Positions 20,704 to 32,429 of a DNA stretch of 64,000 bases are shown in pieces; position 1 is the stretch's first letter, and each line of letters opens with the position of its first letter. The stretch covers positions 1,240,001 through 1,304,000 of the forward strand of contig JARKIF010000011.1 in assembly GCA_029378245.1 (NCBI GenBank). Direction: 5' to 3'. The stretch is from Roridomyces roridus. Its lineage: Eukaryota; Basidiomycota; Agaricomycetes; Agaricales; Mycenaceae. Under the pieces are notes generated by a model. The model saw only the letters and a program-made list of their open reading frames with translations. It ran no database searches and had not been told where the DNA came from. Position numbers and translations under genes: made by a program.

Positions 20704-20983
20704 TACTCTAGACAAGATGAGTTTCGGACAGTTTTGCTACAAGTACAAATAGCAACGGAGTCATTTTCACTTAGTCATTGTCATTTCCACAGCGAATTTG
20801 GCTGGCTCATATACCGCGGTGCTTGACATCGACCCCAACTGACCAACACATTGAATACATTTGACTTTCGCTGCTTCCAGTGTGTGTCCACTTTCCTTCT
20901 ACCTGCAAATTGCACGGCCCTCAGCCTTTTCGAGATTAGCCGAATGACACCGATCTGACACCTCCGTGATTCCGGTCGCCATG

Positions 20984-22169
20984 CTGCATCTTCCTTTCTC
21001 CTTGCTTTCTCAAATTCTCCCCACCATCGCCCACCATGTCTCGGCCTCTCACAATGTTCTCTGGCATGCCCGTCTCCGCCACGTTAACATGGATGCTGCT
21101 ACTTCCTATATCTCCCTCGCTTGGGTCTTGGATTCTGGTCTGCACACTCGGAACTTTCCGGCGGCTGGTCTGCTAGCGCTCCCATACGACGGCGGCGTCT
21201 TCTCAATGTCAACCGAGCTGGCGATTTCGGCCTCTCTCTCCCATGACCTCGTGTTAGGCCTGGACTGGTACAGCTCTGTGTGTGCCGCAGCTCCCCAGAT
21301 ACTCGGACTCTTGACCCTCGCCGCCCTTGATTTACATCTGCCGCTATCCACCGCCGTCTCCGGATCTGTATCCGTCATGCCGGGTGCGCTTCATTTCCCC
21401 GTCTCTTCATCCGCTGATACCCTGTCCAGACACCATTGCTGCACCAGCGTCTCACTCGTCGACACCAAGTACGCGAGGTGTCGATGATGTGTCCACCCCT
21501 TGTACGCGAAGGTTTAACACCCGTACGCGGGATGTTCTTGATAACAATGATTTTATTACCCATGAAAATGAAACTGTTACCTCTTCGTTCCATGACCCTT
21601 TCGTGATGTTGTCGAATTCTGATAAAACTTTGGTCATATGCTACCATGTCAATGAGAAGTGTGTTCCTGCCGCTGAGCTGAGAAAGCTGGTTGCTCATCA
21701 TCAAGGTTTGTCCTTGCCGCTCACAGTGAATATTTACAAAATTGCTGAAACTCTGAGGTTTGAGTTCATTGGTCGTAAATGTACGTCTGCATGTCTTGTC
21801 TATGATTCAGATGCAAGATCTGCCGGATTGTATACTGCCGGGGGTTCCTCTTTCTTTAGCTCAACTGCGAGAGTGTTCCCTCGTCCTTGCAATTGGTCTC
21901 CGATGTGTGTCCCAAAAACATGGAACTGTAGAGTCATCCATAGTCCTCGGAAGCGTCCTCGTCTACCTCTGGCGACTGATTCAACCCTGTCTGAGTTTCC
22001 GATTATCCTAACTCGACAACAAAAGGATGATATTGTGACAGAATTTCGTGTGAGTACTGACAATGCTGCCCTGAACCGATATGAATGTTCATTCTGCGGT
22101 ACATTCGAGGCAGCCGTCAAGACGTGGCAGCCGAGTCAAAGCCGAGTCAACTCAATATTACACTTCTAG
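20984..22169 (+). mobile_element. Helitron-like Rep/Hel N-terminal fragment (degenerate)
   Basis: Two overlapping frames (20966-21487 and 21327-22169) with one frame change encode an N-terminus H-H-V-S-A-S-H-N-V-L-W-H-A. They also encode S-H-D-L-V-L-G-L-D-W-Y, A-A-E-L-R-K-L-V-A-H-H and a Cys motif Y-E-C-S-F-C-G-T-F. These resemble the N-terminal (DUF6570-type) part of the large Agaricomycete Helitron replicase/helicases. The Rep and helicase domains do not follow, so this is a truncated piece. Codon use is more AT-rich than in neighbouring genes. The family call is from memory of motif order and is moderately sure. Confidence 0.45.
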
Positions 22170-22492
22170 ACAAAATCCTGAAGGTTCAGCTCCGCCTCGC
22201 AAGAGGCATAATCCAAGGTCATGTTTGGAAGATGTGGTCAAGAACAAAGATTGCAACGTGGGAACATCAGCTGCACAGCCTTTGGTTGCTTGTGGCTCAG
22301 CCGAACTGAGCCGCAATTCGAGAGTGCCTCTGTCGTTTTCACTTGCAGCTCAGACGGTAAACAAAATCCACCACGCTCCCGTATGATCTATTCCCGAATC
22401 GAACGGCGTCCATCCATGTTGGGTACGTAATAGAAAGACAAAAAACAACGCGATAACCCCTACTACTAGCCCAGTTCTACATTCATTGTCAA
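22170..22492. other. Intergenic, no gene seen
   Basis: Between the Helitron-like fragment and the 3' end of UPO1. No recognisable element. Confidence 0.4.
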
Positions 22493-24104
22493 TCAATTAT
22501 CAGCCGGCCCAAAAGGCGCCAACTGCACATCACAACCCGGGTTTCCCACCACGGCAAACACCAAACTCGACAACAAATCCACATTCTCCTTGAACACACC
22601 CGTGGTATTAGCCAGCCCCGCCGGCATTTGCGCGAATAGGTCGTAGTAGAATGCGCATGTCTACTCTCGGTCATTGTCATCAGCGTGTACTCGTCACATA
22701 GCTTGCGAGGAAGGGAGGAATGCTCACGATACTAGAATTAAACGGCGCAGGGGGCGGCGCATCCGGTACGAAATTCCCGTTCTCGTCGTTATGCCCGGCA
22801 AAGAGAGGTATATTGCTTGCTACGGCGGTCCGCACTTGATTAGCCGTGCTGGTGATTTTGCTGAGGACGGGGGCGGGGGCGCGGTTCCAGTTCGGTGGGA
22901 AGGTTTGGTTGCGGAGGAAGGAGCCGAGTGTGGAGAGGGAGGCTTGGTTCGTTGTTCCTGTTGTTCAATTGCGTGAGTTTAGTGAGAGGGAGGGGAGGAG
23001 GGAGGGTACCATTTGCGAAGAGACTGAAGGATGGATGTTAGTTGAATGGGTTCGAGGATGTGCGATACTTACTTGAGCAGGAACGAAATCTCGTTGAACG
23101 CCGCAACAAGGCGTGTGGGAGTAAAATGAAACTGCCCTTCATCGTATTGACTTCTCAATGCCGAATATAATCACTCACCTCTGGGTCCGCCAATTGATTC
23201 GACTGGATATTATACTGCTTGATCGCCGTAATCGTCGCGAGGTTGAGCACGGTGTTATTCCCCTCAGGCCCGTCGTCGCCAAATTTTCCGAGGAAGAGGA
23301 GGTCGTGGTCGTAGAGTATGTTCTGGAAGTTTACATTGTCCCCGATGTGGACGTCGGCGCGCGTTATTGAGCCGTCGCCTTGCAAAAAAGTAAATGCGAA
23401 CGAATCATCAGCCTTATTCAGATGAGATACCTTCAAACCCGCCGTGTTTTGCCAACCCGCCCGTCACGTTGCTGCCGATTCCATACGGGAGGGGCGGGAC
23501 AAGTGGAGATACCCCGCCGATGGATATCTTGTTCACGAACGGGTTGCCGCGCATCAGCATGTTCGCAGCGACCAAGAAAGCGCCAAAGTTGATGTCGAGA
23601 TTGAACGCCTGGGTTTAGTTGAAAGCTTTGAACGTCGAACGTTGATCACAAGCTCACCTCCACCTGTGCAAGTGTGATTTCCTCGAAAGTCGCGATCCCG
23701 CTGATATCCTCTCAGCGCATTTGCAGAACATCACGATGCACTCACTTGCGGGGAATAAACCCGTGGTTCGCGAGCGTGTTCATCCCAGCTGAGAAACGAA
23801 AAAGAAAGATTAGTTACGTCGGAAGAACTGAAGCAGAGATTTCACGACGCACGACAGGCTAAAAGACATCCGCATCATCCACCGCATTCAAACATGTATA
23901 GCAACCAAACTCACGACCACGCTGGTCATCAGGCCCCGGAGCGATGAACGGATGGTCTACATCCGGCACCTGCTTGATCCCAGTATCCGTCGGCGCCGCT
24001 GGGAAGGTGATGGGAGTCGCTGTTTGGCCGTCGCGGACTTCAAGGACCGACTTGGCGGTTGCTAGTGGGAGGAGAAGTAGGGAGGAGAGAATGAAGGATT
24101 TCAT
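22493..24104 (-). CDS. Heme-thiolate peroxidase / unspecific peroxygenase, UPO1
   Basis: Ten exons fit in phase (24104-23915, 23858-23853, 23788-23746, 23700-23658, 23608-23431, 23378-23179, 23131-23073, 23023-23010, 22957-22728, 22660-22493), giving 376 residues. A signal peptide of about 18 residues precedes F-I-A-P-G-P-D-D-Q-R-G. The P-C-P heme-ligand motif (Cys65) follows, then N-T-L-A-N-H-G-F-I-P-R-N. The acid-base/Mg motif is F-E-G-D-G-S-I-T-R-A-D (Glu153). The C-terminal half has F-A-N-G-T-T-N-Q and a closing Cys pair. These secreted enzymes (PF01328) use H2O2 to oxygenate or halogenate organic substrates. UPO1 is the most diverged of the four copies and alone lacks the intron after A-A-N-M. 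Its Cys codon is on a 6-nt microexon (23858-23853). Confidence 0.9.
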
Positions 24105-24154
24105 GGCGGGGTAGACTCGCATGCGCAAGTCGTCGGAGTACACGGAGTCGAGCC

Positions 24155-24162
24155 TTTTTATA
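24155..24162 (-). promoter_or_regulatory. TATA box of UPO1
   Basis: TATAAAAA on the minus strand, 50-58 nt upstream of the UPO1 ATG. Confidence 0.5.
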
Positions 24163-25584
24163 CTGCTTCTTCTCCCAGGAACGGAGAGAGAGCTGCGGAG
24201 AACATGAGGCGGGACTTTCTTGCTCCATTAGTACAAAGACCAGGGATAAAGTCGGGCGGGCGCACCTGAGCAGAGCCATCGAGCCTAACTTGATCACTGA
24301 GTCGATGTCTCTCATTGCGCTGTTTTGAAGGCTCCATCTCGAGCGAATGAGTCAAGTCTCCATTTCACCACCGATATAGTACTGGAATTCCCTGAGAATA
24401 GCGGGAACGTCGCCGTACCGGCGTGTGTACATTCCCTTCATGTCAGTGTCCGGAACACAGCGGAAATCGGCAGAAAGAGCTGTGAAGTCGCCATGTGGAA
24501 ATTAGAGTTCAGGGAGAAAATAGAGGGCGAAGAGGCCCCCTCCTGCTCGTTGCATCCTCACATTGCAATGTCACGGAGGGAGTCTCAAGGCCGTGGGACG
24601 TGCTTGTAAGGTTCGTCACGGAGGATCCAACACGTAGGACCCGTACTCGGAAAACCCGTACCGCACGGGTTACCCACGGTTTGGCATCGAACCGCGGGTT
24701 ATTCATGGGTTGACTGACACGACGGGGTTTTCGGCCATGAAACCGCCAAATAACTCAATAAGTAACTTGGACGACGAGCAGAAGTGGTGCGCACTCCCCT
24801 TTCACCATAAAACAATGAATAACTCGGGAATATTGGTTCGACGTAAGATGGGTGTACGTCGCCGGCGGTAGCAAGAAAGGGATCGAACTCGATACGCGCA
24901 CAAACGAAAAAACAGCCCGATTGGTCTCAACGCCCGAATTTCAAACGAGGAGACCCTGAAAGTGAAGGCTTCAAACCCGAGGGCCTAAAACAGTGTAAGA
25001 CCATGGCACCCGAATAATCCTGAGCCAGATATCGGAGTGCAAAGTCCCGCGTATCCGTGACTCGAGGAGTACGGGGGGTATGGGCATGGGCTGAGCGCTG
25101 AAGGTTGGCGAAACCCGCACAACCCGCGTGCCCGCGACGCACCTTCAAGTAGGTGCTGGGTAGTTTGAGCGTTGCTCATTTGAGCCTCGTATCGCCTCCG
25201 TGAAGCGCTGGGAGCAGTCACTGTCGAGCTAGGGGACATGGAGCCGCAGCTGCATGGTGGTCAAGATCAAGTGGCAATTGATCGGATTTGTCATCGCGTC
25301 GTTTTTCCCCTCCCTCCTCCCAATTCCGAAGCTGCTGCCTTCTAGGGCAGGCTATTTCGCTCGTGGATTAAATCACTCATAGGTCTCTCCTCAGTCCTTC
25401 GCCCAATTGTAACGCCCGTTCCAAAGTTGCCACGCTGAGAGCGAGGCTCCCGTCCAGGCCCTTGTCCTCTGCTTTCATCGCCTCCAATCCAGACGCTCGA
25501 TGCCGCACTCAAAGAAAAGCTACACTCCTCGAGCTCCCCTTTTATGCGATGTCAACAAACCCACTCAATAAGCAAGGACACGAG
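24163..25584. other. Intergenic; possible ACCCG-rich DNA-transposon relic at about 24606-25147
   Basis: No gene seen. Between about 24606 and 25147 the words ACCCGTA, ACGGGTT and AACCCGC are frequent near both ends, and AAGGTTCGTCACGG on the left partly mirrors AAGGTGCGTCGCGG on the right read inward. No target duplication matched, so the relic is tentative. Confidence 0.35.
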
Positions 25585-26922
25585 TCACATAACGATACAA
25601 AGATCCTCCGAGTCGGAACCATAAACCCATCCACCTTCCAGCAGTGGCGACATACATCTGCGTTTGCTCCGATGCAGGTGCGTATCCTCCTCTTCCTCCT
25701 CATCCTCGCTATCCTCCCACCAGCGGCGTTTCTGCCCTCGTGGTGGTCGTGTGGGTGTGGGCGTGCCTTGCTGCTCGTCCTCAGCCTCCGAATTCTCGAC
25801 GTCGGTGGCGTCCCCACCCTCGTCCTGTGGCGCAGTCGTCCGCCGCGGCCTTGGCGTCACTGTGGGTGTAGAAGATTCAGAAGCAGCGTCCTCTTCGTCC
25901 TCCTCTTTGTCCACTCGCTTGCACGGGAGGTCGCCCAAGACCAGTCGAATCGGTGCGAGTGGCATGCGCATCCGTGCGCGGGCGGGGAGGGAGCGTATGA
26001 CCCGCGGAGGTAATGTCAATGCCGGCGTTGGCGAGACGCTGTGCAGCGGCTTCAGAATCAGATAATGAAGGAGGAGTGTGACGTACCTGGACTCAGCCTT
26101 CTTTGACGAGACCGATGTAGACCCAGGCTTGGCCTTGGCCTGTGGGGTGTCGACCCAGACGGTAAATCCTGGGTAGTGCTCGCTCTTCGTGACGTCGTCG
26201 GCCTCGTCCTGTTCATCCTCCTCAGCGCCGCCCACGGCCTCGGACTCAGACTCGTCCTTCGGCTCTGGTCTACGATTCACGACGTCAGCGATGAGAAACC
26301 CAAGGCGAGTGGCACACATACGCGGGCTCGATATTTTCCTTATCGTTGCTCTGCGTGCTAGAGCCGAGGTCAATGAGGGCGGAGGCGCCGAGGGAGGGTG
26401 GCACACACACCTTGGAATGACATCGTCCGAGTTTTCTTCGTCCTGCGACCTACTACGGAAGTGAGCCGTCGGCGAAGAGAGAGCGAGGTGGGTGGCATAC
26501 CTTGTCGTCGCGGCGTCCTCTTGATTCTCATCGTCTTCATCAGCCTCTTCGTCGTCTAGCCTACAAGACATCCGGGTCAGTCGTAGAGCAACGGGCGAGG
26601 GGTGGCACGTACCCAGGGTGCACGTATATCTCGTCACCCTCGATGCACCCCTCGTCCTCTGGCTCCGTTTCCTCGTCCTCGTCCTCGACGTCAGGATTCA
26701 ACGCAATGGCGGGCAGCAGATAGAATTTGGCGCTGTAGAATCGGGGACGTTAGCGACGGAGAACAACGCAGTGACTCGGTGATCATACCGTTCGTCTTCG
26801 TACTTCTGCTTGGCATCGTTAACGACCTCCCGCTCCGTGTCTTCGAAAGCACCGCGTTCTGACGCGGGCCTCAGGTAATAGCACGGGGAGTCAGAGTCCG
26901 AGTCCTGCGGTTCGATCGGCAT
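25585..26922 (-). CDS. Acidic low-complexity hypothetical protein
   Basis: Seven exons join in phase from the ATG at 26922 (M-P-I-E-P-Q-D-S-D-S-D-S-P) to a stop at 25585. After a short start with Y-Y-L-R-P-A-S-E-R-G-A-F, the protein is dominated by Asp/Glu runs (D-V-E-D-E-D-E-E-T-E-P-E-D-E, E-E-A-D-E-D-D-E-N-Q-E-D). One ordered patch is H-Y-P-G-F-T-V-W-V-D-T-P. A basic middle (R-A-R-M-R-M-P-L-A-P-I-R) is followed by K-R-R-W-W-E-D-S-E-D-E-E-E-E-E-D and a final L-L-E-G-G-W-V-Y-G-S-D-S-E-D. The small exons each encode an acidic block, so the gene may have grown by exon duplication. Possibly a nuclear histone- or chromatin-binding protein; that is inference only. No known domain. Confidence 0.6.
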
Positions 26923-27716
26923 TCTGTCCAGATTTATCGTCTGGTATGGGTTGCGGGGGAGAAGCGGGGGTACAGAGACAAGGTTGTGTAACCTTGTTTG
27001 GTGCGTGGTCCAAGAGTCATCAACGCGCCCCATTATTCGACGGATTTGGCAATCTGTGGTGTACCATTGTTCGGCTTTGGTCTGATGCGTGATCACGTTG
27101 GCACCAGGACTGCAGGCGGAGAATTAGAAGGCCTCGGTAATTCTCACTGGATAAATGTCCGCGACACTCATGCCTTCTAGGAATTATCGGTCCTCCCTGC
27201 GCACTCGTGCACACAACTACTTGCCGTGATTCTTCTCTGGTCATCAACTCGACTTCCGGGCTTCGTTCTTCAAGCCGCTGGTGCTCCAACGCATGTCGTC
27301 AGCTGCCTAGGACTACCCGCAGCGATCCACACCAATTCAATTCTTCCGAGTCAGTGAACAGTGCTGGATTTCCCTCCGGATCACTCAAACACCCTCATAT
27401 CACCATTTCGGCGACCGTGATGATGGGACGGGCAACCTAGGCCGTATTTCAGAAGACGGTGAGTCGAATATTTGGCTGTTCCCGACCTGGGAATGGCCCA
27501 AATCCTATTACATATCACGGTATTTCATATGATGGCATAGATTCAGAGACTCTGCTGTACATACATCATACATGTTCCCGGAGTGCGGGTAAGCTACCCA
27601 GTTTTGAACACTCATCGCACCGCGCTGATCGTCCGCAGTCGCAGGCGCCACCTTCTCTCCCCTCTACCTATTCGAAATATGGCAGCCGGAATGCAAGTTC
27701 AAATTGGCGTGTATAT
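26923..27716. other. Intergenic, no gene seen
   Basis: Upstream region of the acidic-protein gene followed by anonymous sequence. Short frames only. Confidence 0.4.
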
Positions 27717-28205
27717 CTCTGTCCTACACGAATATTGATCCTCGTGTTTCCTCCACCCGAAATAGTCCCCGCGCGGCGCCCATGGGGCGCCCTGGCCCAA
27801 AATGTCAAATGTGTGTGTTGTATGCCTCTGACTCTGTGTCCTACAATATTGATCTCATGTTTCCTACAACAGAAATAGTCTTCGCGCGGCGCCCTGGCCC
27901 AAAGTGTCAAATAATGTATGTGTTGAATTCGACCACTAATCAAGTACAGGAAGCTGGGGGGCTTGAGCTCGCAAGCCCCCGTATATATACTAAATCTAAT
28001 GCTGCTCCGCAGCGCTGCGCAGACTCCGGCGCAGCCGTAGAAGCAGAATCCGCGGCGTCCCAAATATTCCCCATCCCGTGGTTTCTCCGTGCACACAGCG
28101 GGCCTATTCCCAACAGTATGTTGTATGCCTGTGACTCTCTGCCGTACAGGAATGTTGATCTCACGTTTCCTCCAACAGAAATAGTCACCGCGCGGCGCCC
28201 AAATC
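27717..28205. repeat. Three degenerate copies of an 85-90-bp repeat
   Basis: Units at about 27717-27800, 27820-27912 and 28120-28205 share the order TGTATGCC-TCTGACTC-TGTCCTACA-ATGTTGATCTC-GTTTCCTCCAACAG-AAATAGTC-GCGCGGCGCCC. Copies one and two are adjacent, the third lies 200 bp on. Probably a decayed tandem repeat or transposon internal repeat. The open frames crossing it on both strands are not annotated. Confidence 0.6.
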
Positions 28206-28377
28206 CGAGGTCTGGTCTGGTGTGGCACAAAGAGGGCCCGTCTTTTCTCACCCCTGATAGGCGGGTCAGCGCCAGTGCCGCTTGGACCACCCACACAGAT
28301 GGCGGACCATCCAGATTCCAGGGGGTTAGCGGGTCACAGGGATCCCCGCGACCATAGAGTCCAATTCAATTCAACCC

Positions 28378-28600
28378 GTGTGAGAGCGGGACTAGATCAA
28401 GACTACGTTCATAGTTGCGGCATCTCACGCACTCCCCGGAGGAGTCCTTCTTGACTTGTTCTCCGTAAGCCGAGAACGACGTCGTCCCGATGTTTCAGGC
28501 CCTCCGAAAATGGTGGGCTGAGTAAGGGCAGCCGGTGCGGCATCGCATACCGGCTTCCCAGACGCTGGGCCAGTGTGTGGGTGGTGGACATACGGAATGC
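28378..28600 (+). promoter_or_regulatory. UPO upstream homology block, copy of UPO2
   Basis: Contains GTGTGAGAGCG, TGCGGCATCTCAC, AAGCCGAGAACGACG and GATGTTTC in the same order as blocks upstream of UPO3 (41903-42150) and UPO4 (49430-49655). It lies about 240-460 nt before the UPO2 ATG. Homology shows co-duplication of upstream DNA with the genes; a regulatory role is inferred. Confidence 0.6.
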
Positions 28601-28787
28601 AGCAGATGAAGCTACCAAGTACTCTTGTCTTCGAAGCCCGCGCAGACTCACTATGTTAAATCAAGGCTTATTTACCTCGGCCTCGTCGGCGGTTGAGAGG
28701 AGCAATATTCGGGTGCTGTTACCCCACTCGGGAAAGCCGGTTCAGGACTATTGAGTTTTATCCTGGTACGTACGTATACGGAACTGG

Positions 28788-28795
28788 GATAAAAG
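28788..28795 (+). promoter_or_regulatory. TATA-like element of UPO2
   Basis: GATAAAAG, followed by GACAA, 42-49 nt upstream of the ATG; the same GATAAAAG stands at the equivalent place in UPO3 and UPO4. Confidence 0.5.
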
Positions 28796-28836
28796 GACAA
28801 AGGCGCCGCAGTGCATCCTCCCCATTGCCCTCCTCG

Positions 28837-30440
28837 ATGCGGTTTCTCACTCTCCTCTCCCTCTTCTTCCTCCACGCCGTTAATGCACAGGTTCAAGTGC
28901 TTGATGGGCAAACTGCGACCCTCATAAGCTTCCCTGCGGCACCGACCGACACTGGGTTGAAACAAATCCCTGACGCTGCGCACCCGTTCATCGCACCTGG
29001 GCCGGATGATCAGCGTGGTCGTAAGTCAACTTCTTCATTCATTTTACAAGAGCTGGATCCTGAATTCCCATTGCAGCTTGTCGTACGTCCTTCAAGGGAT
29101 CGAATATGTGAATGGGCTGACGAATTACAGCTGCAATGAACATCCTCGCGAACCACGGCTATATCTCGAGAAAGTGGGCGTATGATCTCGCATCTTGAAC
29201 GTTACTGAGAGATATATTCGTTGCAGCGGCGTCTCCACGTTTGAGGAAATCACGCTCGGTGTGGTAGAGGCCTTCAATCTCGAAATCAACTTTGGCGCGT
29301 TTATCGTCGCCGGAAACATGGTACACATTTATCCCGCTTCGATTTGCACATTCTGGATAATCCTTTTGTTGTAGCTTATCCGTGGCAACCCGTTCGTGAA
29401 CAAGATATCCATTGGTGGAGTCTCATCTCTTGTTCCTCCTCTTCCCGGAGGAATTGGGAGTAATGTAACGGGCGGGATCGCTAAACACGGCGGATTTGAA
29501 GGTACGCGAGCTTTGTCACACTTTGTTTCCTTCGGCTGAAATTACCTGGCAAGGGGATGCGTCGATGACTCGGGCCGACGCGGCCATTGGAGATAACAAG
29601 GACTTCCAGGACATTCTCTACGATCTTGACCTCCTGTCTCTGGGCAAGTTTGGTGACGACGGGCCAGAGGGTCCGAACACGATCTTCAACGTGCAGACCA
29701 TGACCGCGATGAAGCAGCGGAATCTACAGATGGATCAAATGGCGGACCCTGAAGTGAGTTGCCGACTTCAATTTGTTGGTTGGGAATAACATGCAATGGC
29801 TAGTATCACTTCACTCCCATACGTACCGTTGGTGCATTCCTTGAGGCGGCCTTTGTATTGGGGTGAGTTCTTTGTACTCAACAGTTGCATCGTGGCATAC
29901 TCAGCGTGCTCCCAGCATCTTCGCCAATGGTGCGTTTCAAGTCGAGTCATCTCATTTGAACTTTCTAATCTTGCCACACATGCAGGAACGACGAATCAAT
30001 CCTCCATCTCCACCATCGGTTCTTTCTTCAGAAACCAGACCTTCCCAGAGAACTGGCACCGCGCAGCAGGGCCGGTGACTGGCGGATTTCTTTCGGCAAT
30101 ATCCGCAAATATCCAGGCGGGCATCGACCCCAATTTGACTGTCGCTGCGCATAACGATGCATCGGGCAATCTGGTGCCGGACACACCGCCCCCAGCGCCG
30201 TTTAATATTGACGGTGTAAGCAAGCCTGGTTCAACTTTTACTCTCGTGATACTGAATCCCTCAACTTGACAGGGCTGCGAGTTTTATTATGATCTATTCT
30301 CGAACATGCCTGCGGGGCTCGCGAATGTCACGGGTGTGTTCAAGCAGAATGTGGACTTGCTCACGAGTGTGGTCAGAGCGGCCATTGCGCCGCCCGAGTG
30401 CAATCAAACTCTGGTGCCGTTTGGTCCGCCGGTCAATTGA
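28837..30440 (+). CDS. Heme-thiolate peroxidase / unspecific peroxygenase, UPO2
   Basis: Ten exons fit in phase: 28837-29020, 29077-29082, 29131-29173, 29227-29320, 29375-29501, 29554-29753, 29804-29862, 29916-29929, 29986-30215, 30273-30440, total 374 residues. Signal peptide residues 1-17 (L-H-A-V-N-A). Motifs: F-I-A-P-G-P-D-D-Q-R-G, P-C-P (heme ligand Cys63), F-E-G-D-A-S-M-T-R-A-D (Glu151 acid-base, Asp153 metal, Arg158). Then F-G-D-D-G-P-E-G, F-A-N-G-T-T-N-Q-S-S and the C-terminal pair G-C-E-F-Y-Y-D-L-F and E-C-N-Q-T-L. Length and E-G-D-x-S-x-T-R signature are those of the long secreted peroxygenases. Exon 2 is a 6-nt microexon carrying the Cys codon. It lacks two introns found in UPO3 and UPO4. 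Looks functional. Confidence 0.92.
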
Positions 30441-30833
30441 GCAATTGTCGGGGTGGTTGGGTATCGATGCATCTTAGTCTCCAAAGTTCAACATAATCTG
30501 CAATTTCAACAAGTCAATAGTACTTGCCTCCGTGGACAACTCTAGTAAAAGCCAGCGATATTCGATTGATTGGACGATGGCTCCTTTTTGAATCAGTGCG
30601 TTCGAGCAACGAGAACAGTGCGGGCTTTACTCGTTCGGGTTCATCGGATTTTACCGAGGTGATCAAAGCCACTCGTCGAACTAGTCAATGAACAAGCGGT
30701 ATAAATCGGTGTTTTCGAAACAGGGAGAGCAGCCTCATGCCCACATTATTGTGTTAGCACGACGGCAGAAATGCATGATGGAATTCCCGGCGCATTTGAA
30801 AGCAGTTCAAGTTCAGCAGAACGCGCGTTGAAT
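30441..30833. other. Intergenic, no gene seen
   Basis: 3' flanks of the convergent UPO2 (+) and F-box (-) genes. Confidence 0.45.
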
Positions 30834-32136
30834 CTATCGCAAGACGGAGAAGTTAATCGTCGAGAGGCAGCTCGAAAACAGAAAATCCGGCTTGTGCATC
30901 GAAATCGTCCACAGAAACCTGCTCCCACTCCCCACCCAATTTTCTCCGTGCGACGTTGCCTGCACAAGATGAGTATGAGGAATGTGAAACTGCGGCTGCC
31001 GACCTATACAACAGCCTATGAGAGTGGGAGAAGCTGCCACCCAAGTTTGAAACGCAGCATCATCGCTCTGGGCGTCGACGACAAATTTAGGCCGCGGTGT
31101 GGCATACGTTAATGAAAAATATGCAATCTGGGTGAAATGTGGCAGCTGTGCAGTGACATGTTGAAGTGCGGTCTATAATTATAAAGTCAGACCAATGCGC
31201 GCGCAAAGGGGTGAGGGGACGCACGATATCCAACGGATTCGTCTCAATTTCTCGCAGTTGCAGACTCCGGATGCGAGGGAATTCCGCAGAGAGAGCTCGC
31301 AAAATTGTCTGAATTGGATTATCCAATTCCAAGGCGGCATACTCGAGGGACAGAACGAACGGGAGATTGGGGTTGCTGGCTGCCTGGAGTGCCCGTGCGT
31401 CGCACTCTATCCGTAACTCGTCGACGTAGACTCGAGCAGTCTCGAGAGATCGAGTAGAGAGCTTGTCGAGGAAGAGAGGGTCCCCGTTATAATGCCGTAG
31501 ATTCGGGAGGAACGTGGGCCCTGGCCCGAGGGGGTCGGGCGCGCCAACGGCCGACAGAAAGACGCGAACAATAGACGGATGTTGGGAAAGGAACTTCGCA
31601 AAGCCTGTAGCAGTGGAGCCGTCGGTGCACATCACCTCGATACGGCACCACGACAGGTTAGGCCAGGTGAGGCAGGCCAAACGAGTGATTATCTCGGAGT
31701 TTAAGATGTCATCGAAGGAGAGAAATTCGAGATTCCTCATGAGCTCCATGGCCTCGAAGAGGAGATCATAGTCGACGGGAGGTGCAAAGGGCCACTGTCT
31801 GCCAAAAGTGTGTGAGTCGAGTCTCCCATGAAAGAGTCAGACGTACCGCAGAAAGGTCAGGGATCGCACAGCTTCGGCACGCTCAGGATTACGGATGAGC
31901 GACTGCAGAAAGCTGTTCAAAGTCCTTTCACACGGGCGGCCCTTCTTGTCCAGGCATTCGAGAGAAATGGCTCGATTGATAATGGGCAATACCAGCCCAT
32001 GAAACAGCTTTGAAACGCGACACAGGGTGGCCTGGTCGGGCTTATTCGCGCATCGGATGATCCCGGTGAGGACCTCGTTCGGGAGCCAGAGGGTTATGAC
32101 CATCCGGGCTCTGTGAGCGCGCCGTGTCAGGACCAT
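30834..32136 (-). CDS. F-box protein with LRR-like C-terminus
   Basis: Exons 32136-31847, 31798-31225 and 31172-30834 join in phase (401 codons, 400 residues). The start gives L-W-L-P-N-E-V-L-T-G-I-I-R-C-A-N, then A-T-L-C-R-V-S-K-L-F-H, an F-box of the kind that binds Skp1 in SCF ubiquitin ligases. The rest alternates N-L-x-x-L/F segments as in degenerate leucine-rich repeats (M-E-L-M-R-N-L-E-F-L-S-F, P-N-L-R-H-Y, R-S-L-Q-L-R) and would pick the substrate. Agaricomycetes carry hundreds of such lineage-expanded genes. An in-frame TTG lies upstream of the chosen ATG but there is no earlier ATG. The target is unknown. Confidence 0.78.
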
Positions 32137-32429
32137 GGTGGTGGTCAGAAGCAAGAGGGGATGGGCGTGATCGCGTGATTGCCGCTGAATCTCGGCCTTT
32201 TCTTTTCATCCTCCCTCTTCTTTCTTTTCTCTATTTCCGCAGCCACCTACTGCAACAGACTTTCCCTGGGCACTGGCACTGGCAGCGCCACCATGTTGCT
32301 CCCTCGGCCGACACTCTGCCGATTTGGACTGCTCCCGAGGCTTGTTTGGCGCCCACCCGAGCACTTGCTCGCAGCAGCACTTAGGTCCCCGCACGCGGTC
32401 TTGCCAAAACCCTACCCTTCCACCGATTC

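Noticed and set aside
24606..25147. Third hAT-like MITE with ACCCG words
   Set aside because: The partial inverted ends match at only about 12 of 14 bases and no 8-bp target duplication was found; kept only as a tentative note.
25462..26464. Plus-strand Ser- and Leu-rich frames opposite the acidic protein
   Set aside because: They are the complement of Asp/Glu codon runs of the minus-strand gene.
27668..28357. Frames of about 210 codons on both strands
   Set aside because: They cross three degenerate copies of a repeat; no domain, and both strands are open equally.
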